Under the pieces are notes generated by a model. The model saw only the letters and a program-made list of their open reading frames with translations. It searched no databases and was not told the origin of the DNA. Shown in pieces: positions 44,505 to 53,382 of a stretch of DNA of 64,000 nucleotides; within the stretch, counting starts at the first letter, position 1, and the number at the start of each line of letters is the position of its first letter. Made by a program: the position numbers and the translations under genes. The DNA lies in assembly GCF_022059845.1 (NCBI RefSeq), contig NZ_CP091851.1:4763501-4827500 (forward strand), in the 5' to 3' direction. This DNA is from Terrirubrum flagellatum. Its GTDB lineage: Bacteria > Pseudomonadota > Alphaproteobacteria > Rhizobiales > Beijerinckiaceae.

Positions 44505-44592
44505 GTCTGGCTGGTCCTTCGGCGGATGACGATTCATCTCAACCGAAGCGGGAGGCGGCGGCAAGCCGCCTTTCCAGCGGGCGCCTGATGGC

Positions 44593-45888
44593 TCAGGCCT
44601 GCTCGCTGACCGGCGGCGGCAGTGGATTGATTCTGAGCGCCGTGATGCGGTTGCGGTGTTTGCGCAGCACGGCGAAACGAAAGCCGTGGAAAGTGAAGAC
44701 CTGGCTGGCGTCCGGGATCATGCGCGCTTCCTGGATCACCAGACCGGCGATGGTCGTCGGTCCGTCGTCAGGCAGGCTCCAGTCCATGGCCCTGTTGACG
44801 TCGCGGATCGGCGTCGAGCCCTCGACGATGACGCCGCCATCGCGCTGCGGTCTGACGCCGCCGGTCGCCACGTCATGCTCATCCTTGATGTCGCCGACGA
44901 TCTCCTCAAGCACGTCTTCGAGTGTGACGAGACCCATCACCACGCCGTATTCGTCGATGACGAAGGCGAAATGCGTCTTCTTCTGGAGGAAAGCGCGAAG
45001 CTGGTCGTGCAGGGCGGTCGTATCAGGCACGAACCAGGGCGCGATGGTGACGGCTTTCAGATCAATCCCGGCGGGATCGCCTTGCGCCGCATCAAGCGCG
45101 CGCAGCACGTCCTTCGCATGCAGGAGGCCGATGATGTTCTCCGGGCTCTCGCGCCAGAGCGGCATGCGCGTGTAGGGCGAGGCCAGCACCTCGCGCACGA
45201 TCGTCTCAGGCGGCTGATCGGCGTCGATGGCGCGCATCTTCGTGCGATGAACCATCACGTCGGACACGGCGAGATCGTGCAGGTCGAGCAGGCCGCCGAT
45301 CATGTCGCGGTCCGACTTCACCACGCCGCCTTCCTTGTGCAGCAGGTCGATCGCGCCCTTGATTTCCTCATGCGCGTTGGCGGCGGTGAGCGCGCGGTCG
45401 GTGCGCACGCCGACGAGCCGGAAGGCGCTGCGCACGGCGAATTCGATGCAGGCGAAGACGGGGCCGAGCATGGCGACAAGCGTCGCCGCTGTTCGGGCGA
45501 GCCGCAGCGCCAGAGCGTCGGCCCGGGCGCTTGCGAGCGAGCGCGGCGCCGCTTCGGCGAAGATGATGATCAGGATCGCCATCGCCACGACCGCAAGGCC
45601 GAAGCCGGCGAAGCCGTATTTCGGCTCCATCAGCCAGGTCACGAAAGCGGCGGCGGCGATGTTCACCAGCGTCTTGCCGACCATCATCGCGCCGGTCAGC
45701 CGGTCGCGGGATTCGGCGAGACGGTTGACGATTGCGGCGCGCCCGTCGCCGGCTTTTTCGAGCGCGAGCATGCGCGTGCGCGACGCCACGTTGATCGAGG
45801 TCTCGATCGCCGACAGCGACGCCGAAACGGCAAGACAGCCCGCGACGATCAGCGCCGCGAGGCGGTTATCGACAAGAAGCTCATCCAT
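44593..45888 (-). CDS. CNNM/CorC-type membrane protein with DUF21, CBS pair and CorC_HlyC domain
   Basis: 431 residues. An N-terminal DUF21 region with about four membrane segments (LIVAGCLAVSASLSAIETSINVASRTRM, then MVGKTLVNIAAAAFVTWL), two CBS domains (VSDVMVHRTKMRAID, and HFAFVIDEYGVVMGLVTLEDVLEEIVGDIKDEHD), and a C-terminal CorC_HlyC transporter-associated domain ending FAVLRKHRNRITALRI. Related proteins handle Mg2+ or Co2+ efflux. It begins 15 bp after the aroB stop, so it is probably in the aroK-aroB operon. Confidence 0.93.
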   Translation of the reverse strand: MDELLVDNRLAALIVAGCLAVSASLSAIETSINVASRTRMLALEKAGDGRAAIVNRLAESRDRLTGAMMVGKTLVNIAAAAFVTWLMEPKYGFAGFGLAVVAMAILIIIFAEAAPRSLASARADALALRLARTAATLVAMLGPVFACIEFAVRSAFRLVGVRTDRALTAANAHEEIKGAIDLLHKEGGVVKSDRDMIGGLLDLHDLAVSDVMVHRTKMRAIDADQPPETIVREVLASPYTRMPLWRESPENIIGLLHAKDVLRALDAAQGDPAGIDLKAVTIAPWFVPDTTALHDQLRAFLQKKTHFAFVIDEYGVVMGLVTLEDVLEEIVGDIKDEHDVATGGVRPQRDGGVIVEGSTPIRDVNRAMDWSLPDDGPTTIAGLVIQEARMIPDASQVFTFHGFRFAVLRKHRNRITALRINPLPPPVSEQA

Positions 45889-45903
45889 GGATCAACGTCG
45901 CGA

Positions 45904-47037
45904 TCACCGCCGGCCGAGCTCTTCTTCGAGAAACGCGCGCGCTTTCTCGCCATCGACGCCGCGGGCGATGAAGCTCTCGCCGACGCCGCGCGCAAGGATG
46001 AAGGTGAGCTGGCCGTCGGCGACCTTCTTGTCCTGATACATCGCCTCCGTCAGCGATGCGGCGTCGCCGATGTCGCCCTTGATGTCGTGAAGCCGCGTCG
46101 GCAGGCCGACCGCCTGCAGATGCTTCTCGACGCGCACCGCATCCTGGCCGCCGGCGAAGCCTAGCTTCACGGAGAATCGAAAGGCGAGCGCAAGACCGAT
46201 CGCGACAGCTTCGCCATGGACGAGCCGCGCGCCGTCATAATGCGTGGCGCGCTCCAGCGCGTGCGCGAAGGTGTGGCCGAGATTGAGCAGCGCGCGGTCG
46301 CCGGTTTCGCGCTCGTCGCGCGCCACGATCGCCGCCTTGGCGCGGCAGCTCACCGCGACGGCGTGATCGCGCTCGGGTCCGCCGGAGAAGACGCCCGCCG
46401 CATTTGTTTCCAGCCATTTGAAAAAAGCGCGATCGTCGATCAACCCGTATTTGACGATCTCGGCGTAGCCGGCGCGCTTTTCGCGATCTGGCAGCGTGTC
46501 GACGAGCGCGGTGTCGGCGATGACAAGAACAGGTTGATGGAAGGCACCGATGAGATTCTTGCCATGCGGCGAATTGATTCCGGTCTTGCCGCCGACGGAG
46601 GAATCAACCTGCGCGAGAAGGCTTGTCGGAATCTGTACGAAGCGAAGCCCGCGCCGCGCGATCGCCGCGGCGAAGCCGGCGAGATCGCCGACCACGCCGC
46701 CGCCGAGCGCGACGACGAGATCGTTGCGCTCGATGCGCGCCGCGATGATGTCGTCGCAGACGCGCTCCAGCGTCGCATAGCTCTTCGAGCCTTCACCTGC
46801 TTCAACCACGATCGTTGTGACCGCGACGCCCTGATCCTTCAGCAGCTTCTCGACCGCCGGCCGATGCAAGCGATCGAGATTCGCGTCGGTGACGATCGCG
46901 GCGCGCCGGCCTGGCTTCAGTTGCGGCCATCGCGTTGTGAGTTCGCCGAGCGCGCCGCGCCCGACGAGGATGTCATAGGAACGGTCGCCGAGCGCGACAG
47001 GCACGATGAGAGGCGGTGGCGACACGGGTTTGTTCAT
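45904..47037 (-). CDS. aroB: 3-dehydroquinate synthase
   Basis: 377 residues from ATG 47037, overlapping the aroK stop by 4 bp. Signatures: VVALGGGVVGDLAGFAAAIARRGLRFVQIPTSLLAQVDSSVGGKTGINSPHGKNLIGAFHQP, KYGLIDD, and the zinc His residues in LLNLGHTFAHALE and VHGEAVAIGLALAFR. It forms 3-dehydroquinate, the second step of the shikimate pathway. Confidence 0.97.
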   Translation of the reverse strand: MNKPVSPPPLIVPVALGDRSYDILVGRGALGELTTRWPQLKPGRRAAIVTDANLDRLHRPAVEKLLKDQGVAVTTIVVEAGEGSKSYATLERVCDDIIAARIERNDLVVALGGGVVGDLAGFAAAIARRGLRFVQIPTSLLAQVDSSVGGKTGINSPHGKNLIGAFHQPVLVIADTALVDTLPDREKRAGYAEIVKYGLIDDRAFFKWLETNAAGVFSGGPERDHAVAVSCRAKAAIVARDERETGDRALLNLGHTFAHALERATHYDGARLVHGEAVAIGLALAFRFSVKLGFAGGQDAVRVEKHLQAVGLPTRLHDIKGDIGDAASLTEAMYQDKKVADGQLTFILARGVGESFIARGVDGEKARAFLEEELGRR

Positions 47038-47636
47038 TGCGGCTGCTCGATCGGCGCGGATTTCAGATGCGCGGTGATCGCGGCGATCGCCTCCTCCACC
47101 ATCGTCTCGTGTGGCAGTTCGCGGGAATAGACCGTGACGTCTGCGAGGGCGTAGGTGGGGTAGCGCTGCTCGATCAGCTTGCGCAGAGTCTCCTCGGGAT
47201 CGGTGGTGTGCAGCAGCGGCCGGTTGCTGCGCTTGCGCACGCGCCGCATCAGCACGTCGAAATCGGCTTTGAGCCAAACGGAGACGCCCCGGGCGGCGAT
47301 CTGCGCCCGCGTCTCCGGATTCATGTAGGCTCCGCCGCCGGTCGCCAGAATGATGGAGCCTTCGGCCAGAAGTCGCGAAATCACGCGCCGCTCGCCGTCG
47401 CGGAAGAAGGTTTCGCCATGCTGGGCGAAGATTTCCGGGATGGTCATCTGCGCCGCCGCCTCGATCTCGGCGTCCGCATCCCGGAAGGGCAGGTTGAGCC
47501 GGGCGGCGAGGCGCTTGCCGAGCGAGGTCTTGCCCGCCCCCATCATGCCCACGAGCACGAGCGCGCGGCCGCCGAGCGCGTCGCGGATCGAGGAGGCTGG
47601 GGTCATCAGGGCGGCTTCGGCCATGGCCATGCCCAT
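47034..47636 (-). CDS. aroK: Shikimate kinase
   Basis: About 200 residues; the start is ambiguous among ATGs at 47636, 47630, 47624 and 47606. P-loop LVGMMGAGKTSLGKRLA, substrate Asp/Arg in FRDADAEIE and FFRDGERRVISRLL, GGGAYM, and the lid RSNRPLLHTTDPEETLRKLIEQRYPTY. It phosphorylates shikimate at O3. It overlaps aroB (ATGA). The opposite strand holds the start of a small membrane gene close upstream. Confidence 0.95.
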   Translation of the reverse strand: MGMAMAEAALMTPASSIRDALGGRALVLVGMMGAGKTSLGKRLAARLNLPFRDADAEIEAAAQMTIPEIFAQHGETFFRDGERRVISRLLAEGSIILATGGGAYMNPETRAQIAARGVSVWLKADFDVLMRRVRKRSNRPLLHTTDPEETLRKLIEQRYPTYALADVTVYSRELPHETMVEEAIAAITAHLKSAPIEQPQ

Positions 47637-47729
47637 ACATCGATCATGGCGGGACCGAAAGGACGCCCGCCCCGCGCGATCTTGCGCATGGCGCGGGACC
47701 ATGATCGAAGCCCGGTCGAGGGGAACGCT

Positions 47730-47873
47730 TTGACGAGTCTGGTGCGATTCCTGCTGATCGTCGCCATCCTGGCGGGGCTGGGCTATGCCGGCCTTGTGGC
47801 GCTCGTCTACCTCGTCGAGCCGCAGCAGCGCGAGATCGTGGTGACAGTGCCCGCGAACCGGATCGGCAAATGA
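47730..47873 (+). CDS. Small membrane protein upstream of xerD
   Basis: 47 residues starting at TTG 47730 with GAGGGGA at 47719-47724. One hydrophobic helix (FLLIVAILAGLGYAGLVALVYLV) and a short outward tail (EPQQREIVVTVPANRIGK). It ends 10 bp before xerD. The VEPQQREIVVTVPANR ending is strongly structured and recurs, from memory, next to xerD in other Rhizobiales. Function unknown. Confidence 0.6.
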   Translation: MTSLVRFLLIVAILAGLGYAGLVALVYLVEPQQREIVVTVPANRIGK

Positions 47874-47883
47874 GGCTGCTGAC

Positions 47884-48855
47884 ATGACGCGGGCCGGCGA
47901 GCGCGCCTCGATCGCCGCGCCGGACCGGCGACTGATCGCGCGATTCCTCGCCATGCTCTCGGCGGAGCGTGGCGCTGCGGCGAACACGATCGCCGCCTAC
48001 GAGCGTGACCTCGCGGACTACGCCGAGTTCCTGGCCGACAGCGGCCTGTCGATCGCCTCGGTGACGGCGGATGGCGTCAGGCGCTATCTCGATCGCCTCG
48101 CAGCGATGAAGCTGAAGCCGTCGTCTTCAGCGCGGCGATTGTCTGCCATCCGCCAGCTTCACCGCTTCCTCTACAGCGAGCAGATGCGCGCCGATGATCC
48201 CTCGGCTGCGATCGAATCGCCGAAGCAGGGACGGCGGCTGCCGAAGACCATGGCGACCGACGATGTCGTAAGACTCCTGTCGCGCGCCGCCGAGGATGCG
48301 CAGGCGCCCGACATCACGCCGGGTGAGCGATTGCGCAGGCTGCGTCTCTCCTGCCTGCTGGAGCTGCTTTACGCCACCGGCCTGCGCGTCTCCGAACTCG
48401 TGTCGCTGCCGGCCTCAGTGCTGCATGCGCAGGAGCCGTTGATCGTGGTGCGCGGCAAGGGTGGCCGCGAGCGCATGGTTCCGCTCAATGAAGCGGCGCG
48501 GAAGGCGCTCGCCGCCTATCGCGCGCAACTCGACGAGCTTCATCTTGGCGGCGGCAAATGGTTGTTCCCGGCCGACAGCGCTGCCGGCTTTCTGCCGCGC
48601 CAGATATTCGCGCGCGATCTCAAGACGCTTGCTGGCGCCGCCGGATTGCGCGCCGACAAGATAAGTCCGCACGTTTTGCGCCATGCCTTCGCAAGCCATC
48701 TTCTCCAGAACGGCGCCGATTTGCGCGTGGTGCAGGAACTTCTGGGGCACGCGGATATTTCAACCACACAGATCTACACGCACATCCTGGATGAGCGCAT
48801 GAAAGCCATGGTGCGCGACCTGCACCCGCTCAACCAGCCCGACGAGCCCAAATAG
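47884..48855 (+). CDS. xerD: Tyrosine recombinase XerD
   Basis: 323 residues. An N-terminal SAM-like core-binding domain (FLAMLSAERGAAANTIAAYERDLADYAEFL) precedes the catalytic domain with Arg in ATGLRVSELVSLP, Lys in RGKGGRERMVPL, HVLRHAFASHLLQNGADLRVVQELLGHADISTTQIYTHI (His, Arg, His, Tyr nucleophile). It resolves chromosome dimers with XerC at dif. Usual alphaproteobacterial position beside aroK-aroB. Confidence 0.95.
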   Translation: MTRAGERASIAAPDRRLIARFLAMLSAERGAAANTIAAYERDLADYAEFLADSGLSIASVTADGVRRYLDRLAAMKLKPSSSARRLSAIRQLHRFLYSEQMRADDPSAAIESPKQGRRLPKTMATDDVVRLLSRAAEDAQAPDITPGERLRRLRLSCLLELLYATGLRVSELVSLPASVLHAQEPLIVVRGKGGRERMVPLNEAARKALAAYRAQLDELHLGGGKWLFPADSAAGFLPRQIFARDLKTLAGAAGLRADKISPHVLRHAFASHLLQNGADLRVVQELLGHADISTTQIYTHILDERMKAMVRDLHPLNQPDEPK

Positions 48856-48948
48856 GCCGCTCGCGCATTGGGAATGCGCGACGCCATGATCATGACACGC
48901 GGGCGTCGCAGAGCTGTGGTCCCAAACAAAAGATGCGGGAGGATGATC

Positions 48949-49890
48949 ATGGATCGACGCTCTTTCCTCGTGGGCGCCAGCGCGGTCGCCGCTTCCGCCG
49001 CCGTTGCGCGCGCCGCCGATCCTCTTCTCGCCCAACGGGTTCCGCTTCTCACGCGCAACACGGTCTGGAAGCAGGTGGGCGCAATCCCGGTGCAATTTCC
49101 GACCTTCCATCCGCAGGGCATGGTGAAGATCGGCGAGGATTTCTATTTTTCCTCAGTCGATATTCGCACGCCGACGAAGCGCTTTCCGCAGCTCCAGAAC
49201 GGCTATGATCGCGATACCGGAGAAGGCGTCGGCTATCTCTTCAAGATGGACAAGCAGGGCAAGCTCGTTTCCGCGGCGCAGCTTGGCGAAGGCTCGATCT
49301 ATCACCCCGGCGGCATCGACTATGACGGGAAATATATCTGGGTTCCCGCCGCCGAATATCGCCCGAACAGCCGCTCGATCATCTATCGCGTCGACCCTGA
49401 GAAGATGAAGGGCGAGGAGATGTTCCGCTTCGGCGATCACATTGGCGGCCTCGCCTGCAATACCGATGACAAATCGCTGCATGGCGTGAGCTGGGGTTCG
49501 CGGCGCTTCTACGCCTGGACGCTCGACAGCGAGGGCAAGCCTGCGAACGCCGACAAGACGCCGGAACAACTCCGCGTTGCGAATCCGGCGCTCTATATCG
49601 ATTATCAGGACTGCCATTATGTCGGCGGCTCGAAGATGCTGTGCTCCGGCGTCAACAATTATCGCGCCTCGACCGAGGGCGCGGTGTTCCGCCTTGGCGG
49701 CGTCGAGCTTGTCGATCTCAAGACCAATTCGCCGGTCTGGCAGGTCCCGATCGAACTATGGTCCATGTCGGGCTTGCCGATGACGCAGAATCCGTTCTGG
49801 TTCGAGCCCATCGAAAACGGCGTGCGCGCCTATTTCATGCCCGACGACGACAAGTCGAATCTGTTCATCTACGAGGCGCTGACTTCTTGA
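48949..49890 (+). CDS. Tat-exported DUF6454-like protein
   Basis: 313 residues from ATG 48949 with GGGAGG 6 bp upstream. The Tat signal is MDRRSFLVGASAVAASAAVARA. The mature protein is a probable beta-propeller: NTVWKQVGAIPVQFPTFHPQGMVKIGEDFYFSSVDI, GSIYHPGGIDYDGKYIWVPAAEYRPNSRSIIYRVDP, LHGVSWGSRRFYAWTLDSEG. These repeats resemble DUF6454 or SMP-30-like folds. Function unknown; export in folded form hints at a cofactor or rapid folding. Confidence 0.75.
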   Translation: MDRRSFLVGASAVAASAAVARAADPLLAQRVPLLTRNTVWKQVGAIPVQFPTFHPQGMVKIGEDFYFSSVDIRTPTKRFPQLQNGYDRDTGEGVGYLFKMDKQGKLVSAAQLGEGSIYHPGGIDYDGKYIWVPAAEYRPNSRSIIYRVDPEKMKGEEMFRFGDHIGGLACNTDDKSLHGVSWGSRRFYAWTLDSEGKPANADKTPEQLRVANPALYIDYQDCHYVGGSKMLCSGVNNYRASTEGAVFRLGGVELVDLKTNSPVWQVPIELWSMSGLPMTQNPFWFEPIENGVRAYFMPDDDKSNLFIYEALTS

Positions 49891-49896
49891 GCGTCT

Positions 49897-50433
49897 TCAG
49901 CGCGTGGGTCTATCAATTGCATAAAGCAGCGTCGGCGCGCCATGAAGCTCGGTTTCCTCGCGGAATGTGAGACCGGCGCGTTCGAGCACCGGGATCGATC
50001 CGGGATTCCAGGCGCGCACGCGGCCGATGACGCGTTGCGCGCCGATTTCATCGAAGGCGAACGATACGGCGTGGCAAGCGAGTTCAGTGGCGAAGCCGCC
50101 GCGCCAGCGCGAAGGATGGAGGTGATAGCCGAGATTGAGCGCTTCGGCTCTGCTGACGCCATAAAGTGAGAGGCCGCCAAAACCGATCGCTTCTCCCCCG
50201 AAGAGGACGGCCCAGCGACCGAAGCCGTGCGTCGCCCAATGGTTGATATCGCGATTGAGCATGTCGCGACTCTCGGCTTCGGTCGCTGGCGTCGGATCAG
50301 GTTTGTGCTTTGTCACCTCGGGATGCGAGAAGATCGCGAAATGCGCGGCCTCATCGCCGGGCTCAGGCGGGCGAAGCGTAAGCCGCGCGGTCTGTCGCGG
50401 GCGCGACCAATCTGATTTCTGGTCTGGCGTCAT
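49897..50433 (-). CDS. GNAT family N-acetyltransferase (RimJ/RimL type)
   Basis: 178 residues from ATG 50433; further in-frame ATGs exist at 50475 and 50496. Features: TARLTLRPPEPGDEAAHFAIFSHPEVTKH, FGGLSLYG, LGYHLHPSRWRGGFATELACHAVSFAFDEIGAQRVIGRVRAWNPGSIPVLERAGLTF. The acetyl-CoA loop is RWRGGFA. Substrate unknown. Convergent with the DUF6454-like gene. Confidence 0.87.
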   Translation of the reverse strand: MTPDQKSDWSRPRQTARLTLRPPEPGDEAAHFAIFSHPEVTKHKPDPTPATEAESRDMLNRDINHWATHGFGRWAVLFGGEAIGFGGLSLYGVSRAEALNLGYHLHPSRWRGGFATELACHAVSFAFDEIGAQRVIGRVRAWNPGSIPVLERAGLTFREETELHGAPTLLYAIDRPTR

Positions 50434-50547
50434 ATTTTTGATCGAAGCGGCGTTCTGTCTCTTGAGATGGTTCATGCATCTTGCGACGACCACCATGCGA
50501 CACGGTGTCCTCGATGGGAATAATCGATCGCGTGATTGGTCGCGTCG

Positions 50548-51174
50548 CTATTTTCGCCTGAGCACGAAGACCGCCTGTTCGCCGAACAGATTCCAGAACC
50601 ACCAGGGCGCTTTCGGCGCGGCATAACCGCCGGCGTTGAGCGCGACCGCGCTCTCCATCACGGCGCCGATCTCGTCGCAGAGCGCGACGAAATCGCGAAT
50701 GGTGCAGAAATGAATGTTGGGCGTGTCGTACCAGCTGTCTGGCAGATTCTCCGTCATGGGCATGCGGCCCTTGAACATGAGATGCGACCGGATGCGCCAA
50801 TGGCCGAAATTCGGAAATGAGACGATGGCGCGCCGGCCGACGCGCAGCATATGCTCCAGCACCTGGCGCGGATTGCGTGTCGCCTGGATCGTCTGCGACA
50901 GAATGACATAGTCGAAGCCATCGTCGGGGTAATCGACGAGATCGGCATCGGCGTCGCCCTGGATGACCGCAAGCCCGCGCGCCACGGCGCGGCTGACATT
51001 GTCGCGCGAAAGCTCGACGCCGCGCGCGTCGCAGTTCTTCGTGTCGCGCAGCAATTCGAGCAGCAGCCCTTCGCCGCAGCCGACGTCGAGCACGCGCGTG
51101 TTGGGCTCCACCATCGAAGCGATGAGCAGGAGATCGATGCGCGCCGTGGCGCCGGAAGCGGCTTCGACCGACAT
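50548..51174 (-). CDS. metW: Methionine biosynthesis protein MetW
   Basis: 208 residues. A SAM-methyltransferase fold with VEPNTRVLDVGCGEGLLLELL and, further on, the MetW-specific FPNFGHWRIRSHLMFKGRMPMTENLPDSWYDTPNIHFCTIRDFVALC. In Rhizobiales MetW works with MetX to make O-acetyl- or O-succinylhomoserine. The start overlaps the metX stop by one base (TGATG type), so the pair is coupled. Confidence 0.95.
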   Translation of the reverse strand: MSVEAASGATARIDLLLIASMVEPNTRVLDVGCGEGLLLELLRDTKNCDARGVELSRDNVSRAVARGLAVIQGDADADLVDYPDDGFDYVILSQTIQATRNPRQVLEHMLRVGRRAIVSFPNFGHWRIRSHLMFKGRMPMTENLPDSWYDTPNIHFCTIRDFVALCDEIGAVMESAVALNAGGYAAPKAPWWFWNLFGEQAVFVLRRK

Positions 51175-52346
51175 CAGGCGATTCCCCGCGTTTTCGCTGC
51201 GGCGTTGATGAAGCCGCGCGCCGTCGCGAACAGTTCTGGCTCGTCGAGCAGGAACGCGTCATGGCCCTTGTCGCTCTCGATCTCGACGAAGGAGACGGAA
51301 GCCGCGGCGGCGTTGAGCGCATGCACGATGGCGCGGGAGTCGCTGGTCGGAAACAGCCAGTCCGACGTGAAGGAGACGACGCAGAAGCGCGTCTTCGTTC
51401 CCTTGAAGGCGCCGCTCAGCGCGCCGCCATAGTCGGCGGCGAGATCGAAATAGTTCATCGCGCGCGTGAGATAGAGATAGGAGTTGGCGTCGAAACGCTC
51501 GACGAAATTGACGCCCTGATAGCGCAAGTAGCTTTCGACCTGGAAATCCGCGTCGAACGAAAAAGTCATCGCCTCGCGGTCCTGCAGGTTGCGGCCGAAC
51601 TTGCGATGCAGCGCCGCCTCCGAGAGATAGGTGATGTGCGCGGCCATGCGCGCGACCGCGAGCCCCTTCGCCGGATTGACGCCTTGCGCGAGATAATCGC
51701 CGCCGCGCCAGTCGGGATCGGCCATGACGGATTGTCGGCCGACTTCGTCGAAGGCGATGTTCTGCGCCGAGTGGCGCGCGCCGGTTGCGATCGGCATCGC
51801 CGCGAAGACGCGCTCGGGATAGCTCGCCGCCCATTGCAGCACCTGCATGCCGCCCATCGAGCCGCCGATGACGCAGAGCAATTGGTCGATGCCGAGATGG
51901 TCGATCAGCATCGCCTGCGCGCGCACCATGTCGCGAATGGTCACCACGGGCAGATCGAGCGCATAGGGCCGGCCCGTCGCGGGGTTGAGACTCGCGGGCC
52001 CCGTCGTGCCCATGCAGGCGCCGACCACATTGGCGCAGATGACGAAGAAGCGGTCGGTGTCGATCGGCTTGCCCGGTCCGACCATCACGTCCCACCAGCC
52101 TGGTTTGCCCGTCACGGGATGGGTGTTGGCGAGGTGCTGGTCGGCTGTCAGCGCGTGGCAGGCCAGAATGGCGTTCGATTTCGCCGCGTTCAGCGTCCCG
52201 TAGGTCTGATAAGCGATCTGGAGATGCTCGATCATCGCGCCTGAATCCATGCGCAGCGGCTGGTCCGGTCCGAACCGGAGCACAGGGCTCGATGGCTCGT
52301 TCGCTTCGGAACGGGCGGCGGCCGAAAGGGGACTCAAGGCGGACAT
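51174..52346 (-). CDS. metX: Homoserine O-acyltransferase MetX
   Basis: 390 residues. Alpha/beta hydrolase fold: [28 protein letters not shown], the nucleophile elbow [15 protein letters not shown], an Asp in [16 protein letters not shown], and the His in [15 protein letters not shown]. It acylates homoserine in methionine synthesis, with MetW. It is divergent from the chorismate mutase gene; the AT-rich gap holds a palindrome at 52392-52409 overlapping a plausible -35. Confidence 0.97.
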   Translation of the reverse strand: MSALSPLSAAARSEANEPSSPVLRFGPDQPLRMDSGAMIEHLQIAYQTYGTLNAAKSNAILACHALTADQHLANTHPVTGKPGWWDVMVGPGKPIDTDRFFVICANVVGACMGTTGPASLNPATGRPYALDLPVVTIRDMVRAQAMLIDHLGIDQLLCVIGGSMGGMQVLQWAASYPERVFAAMPIATGARHSAQNIAFDEVGRQSVMADPDWRGGDYLAQGVNPAKGLAVARMAAHITYLSEAALHRKFGRNLQDREAMTFSFDADFQVESYLRYQGVNFVERFDANSYLYLTRAMNYFDLAADYGGALSGAFKGTKTRFCVVSFTSDWLFPTSDSRAIVHALNAAAASVSFVEIESDKGHDAFLLDEPELFATARGFINAAAKTRGIA

Positions 52347-52391
52347 TAAGGGCGGAGGTTTCGGTCGTTGGGGGAGGAGCTATATCCCATC

Positions 52392-52435
52392 TGTTCGATT
52401 TGTCGAACATTTTTCCTTTGGAACGGACAAATCGA
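52392..52435. promoter_or_regulatory. Overlapping inverted repeats in the metX / chorismate mutase gap
   Basis: Hairpin A is TGTTCGA-TTTG-TCGAACA (52392-52409), followed on the plus strand by TTTTT. Its 3' arm is part of hairpin B, TCGATTTGTC (52395-52404) with GACAAATCGA (52426-52435). The two are mutually exclusive. On the minus strand A overlaps a plausible metX -35 (TTCGAC) with -10 TATAGC 17 bp further on. It may be an operator or an attenuator. Confidence 0.45.
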
Positions 52436-52503
52436 GGATTCAATCTCCTTTGCGTTCCCTGCCGCCGGCCCTATGAAGAGCCGCCTTCGCTTCCGCCCGT
52501 CCC

Positions 52504-53349
52504 ATGTCCGCCGCGCCTTCTTCCGCCGCCCAGCCCTCTCTTGCCGATCTCCGCAATGAGATCGATCGCATCGACGAGACTATGCATCGACTCCTGATGG
52601 AGCGCGGCGAAATCATCAACACGCTGATCGAGATCAAGAAAACGGCGGCGTCAGGCTCGGCTTTCCGGCCCGGCCGCGAAGCCGAGATGATGCGCCGGCT
52701 GGCCGGGCGGCATAAAGGCATTCTGCCGCTCGACACGGTCGAGACGATCTGGCGCGTTATCATCGGCACCTTCACCTATGTGCAGGCGCCTTACGCGGTG
52801 CATGCGGACGTCTCCGGCGGCGACGCCGCCATGCGCGACTCCGCGCGTTTCCATTTCGGCTTCACCGTGCCCTTCACGCCGCATTTCGGCACGTCGGCCG
52901 TGATCGAGGCGGTGGCGACGTCGGCTGGCGATCTCGGCATTTTCTCCGCGGCGAGCGGCTCCAGCGGCGGCGCCTGGTGGCGCGCGCTCGAAGGCGAGGG
53001 CCGGCCGAAGATCATCGCCCGCCTGCCTTTCATCGAACGGCCGGATCATCCGGCGGGCACGCCTGTTTTCGTCATCGCCAAGCCGATCGGTGAAGCGACC
53101 GTGCGCGAAGTGATCGTCTATTCCGTTCGGCTCGAGCGTTGGCGTCCAGCGATCGATGCGGCGATTGCGGAGCTTGGCGGCTCGCTCGATGGCAGCGCCG
53201 GCGACGCGCAGGGGCTTTCGGCGCTCGTTTCGATTCCCGGCGCCGATGCGGAGTCGAAGCTTTCGGCCGCGCTTGGCGCCAGCGGCGCGGGCGCCTTTTC
53301 GATCCATGAGATCGGCAGCCATGCGCAACGCTTCAGCGTCGCAACCTGA
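52504..53349 (+). CDS. Chorismate mutase (AroQ) with extra C-terminal domain
   Basis: 281 residues. Residues 10-95 form an AroQ chorismate mutase: LADLRNEIDRIDETMHRLLMERGEIINTLIEIKKTAASGSAFRPGREAEMMRRLAGRHKGILPLDTVETIWRVIIGTF. The remaining ~185 resemble a worn prephenate-dehydratase-like domain (FTPHFGTSAVIEAVATSAGDLGIFSAAS, then an ACT-like end AAIAELGGSLDGSAGD), but the TxxF motif of active dehydratases is not seen. First gene of chorismate mutase-hisC-tyrC. Confidence 0.85.
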   Translation: MSAAPSSAAQPSLADLRNEIDRIDETMHRLLMERGEIINTLIEIKKTAASGSAFRPGREAEMMRRLAGRHKGILPLDTVETIWRVIIGTFTYVQAPYAVHADVSGGDAAMRDSARFHFGFTVPFTPHFGTSAVIEAVATSAGDLGIFSAASGSSGGAWWRALEGEGRPKIIARLPFIERPDHPAGTPVFVIAKPIGEATVREVIVYSVRLERWRPAIDAAIAELGGSLDGSAGDAQGLSALVSIPGADAESKLSAALGASGAGAFSIHEIGSHAQRFSVAT

Positions 53350-53382
53350 ACGCCGTTACTCTCTCGTCCTGAAGTGAAACCG

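Noticed and set aside
52347-52503. Possible SAM-II riboswitch upstream of metX
   Set aside because: The leader lacks the expected pseudoknot sequence blocks; only the inverted repeats described above are seen.
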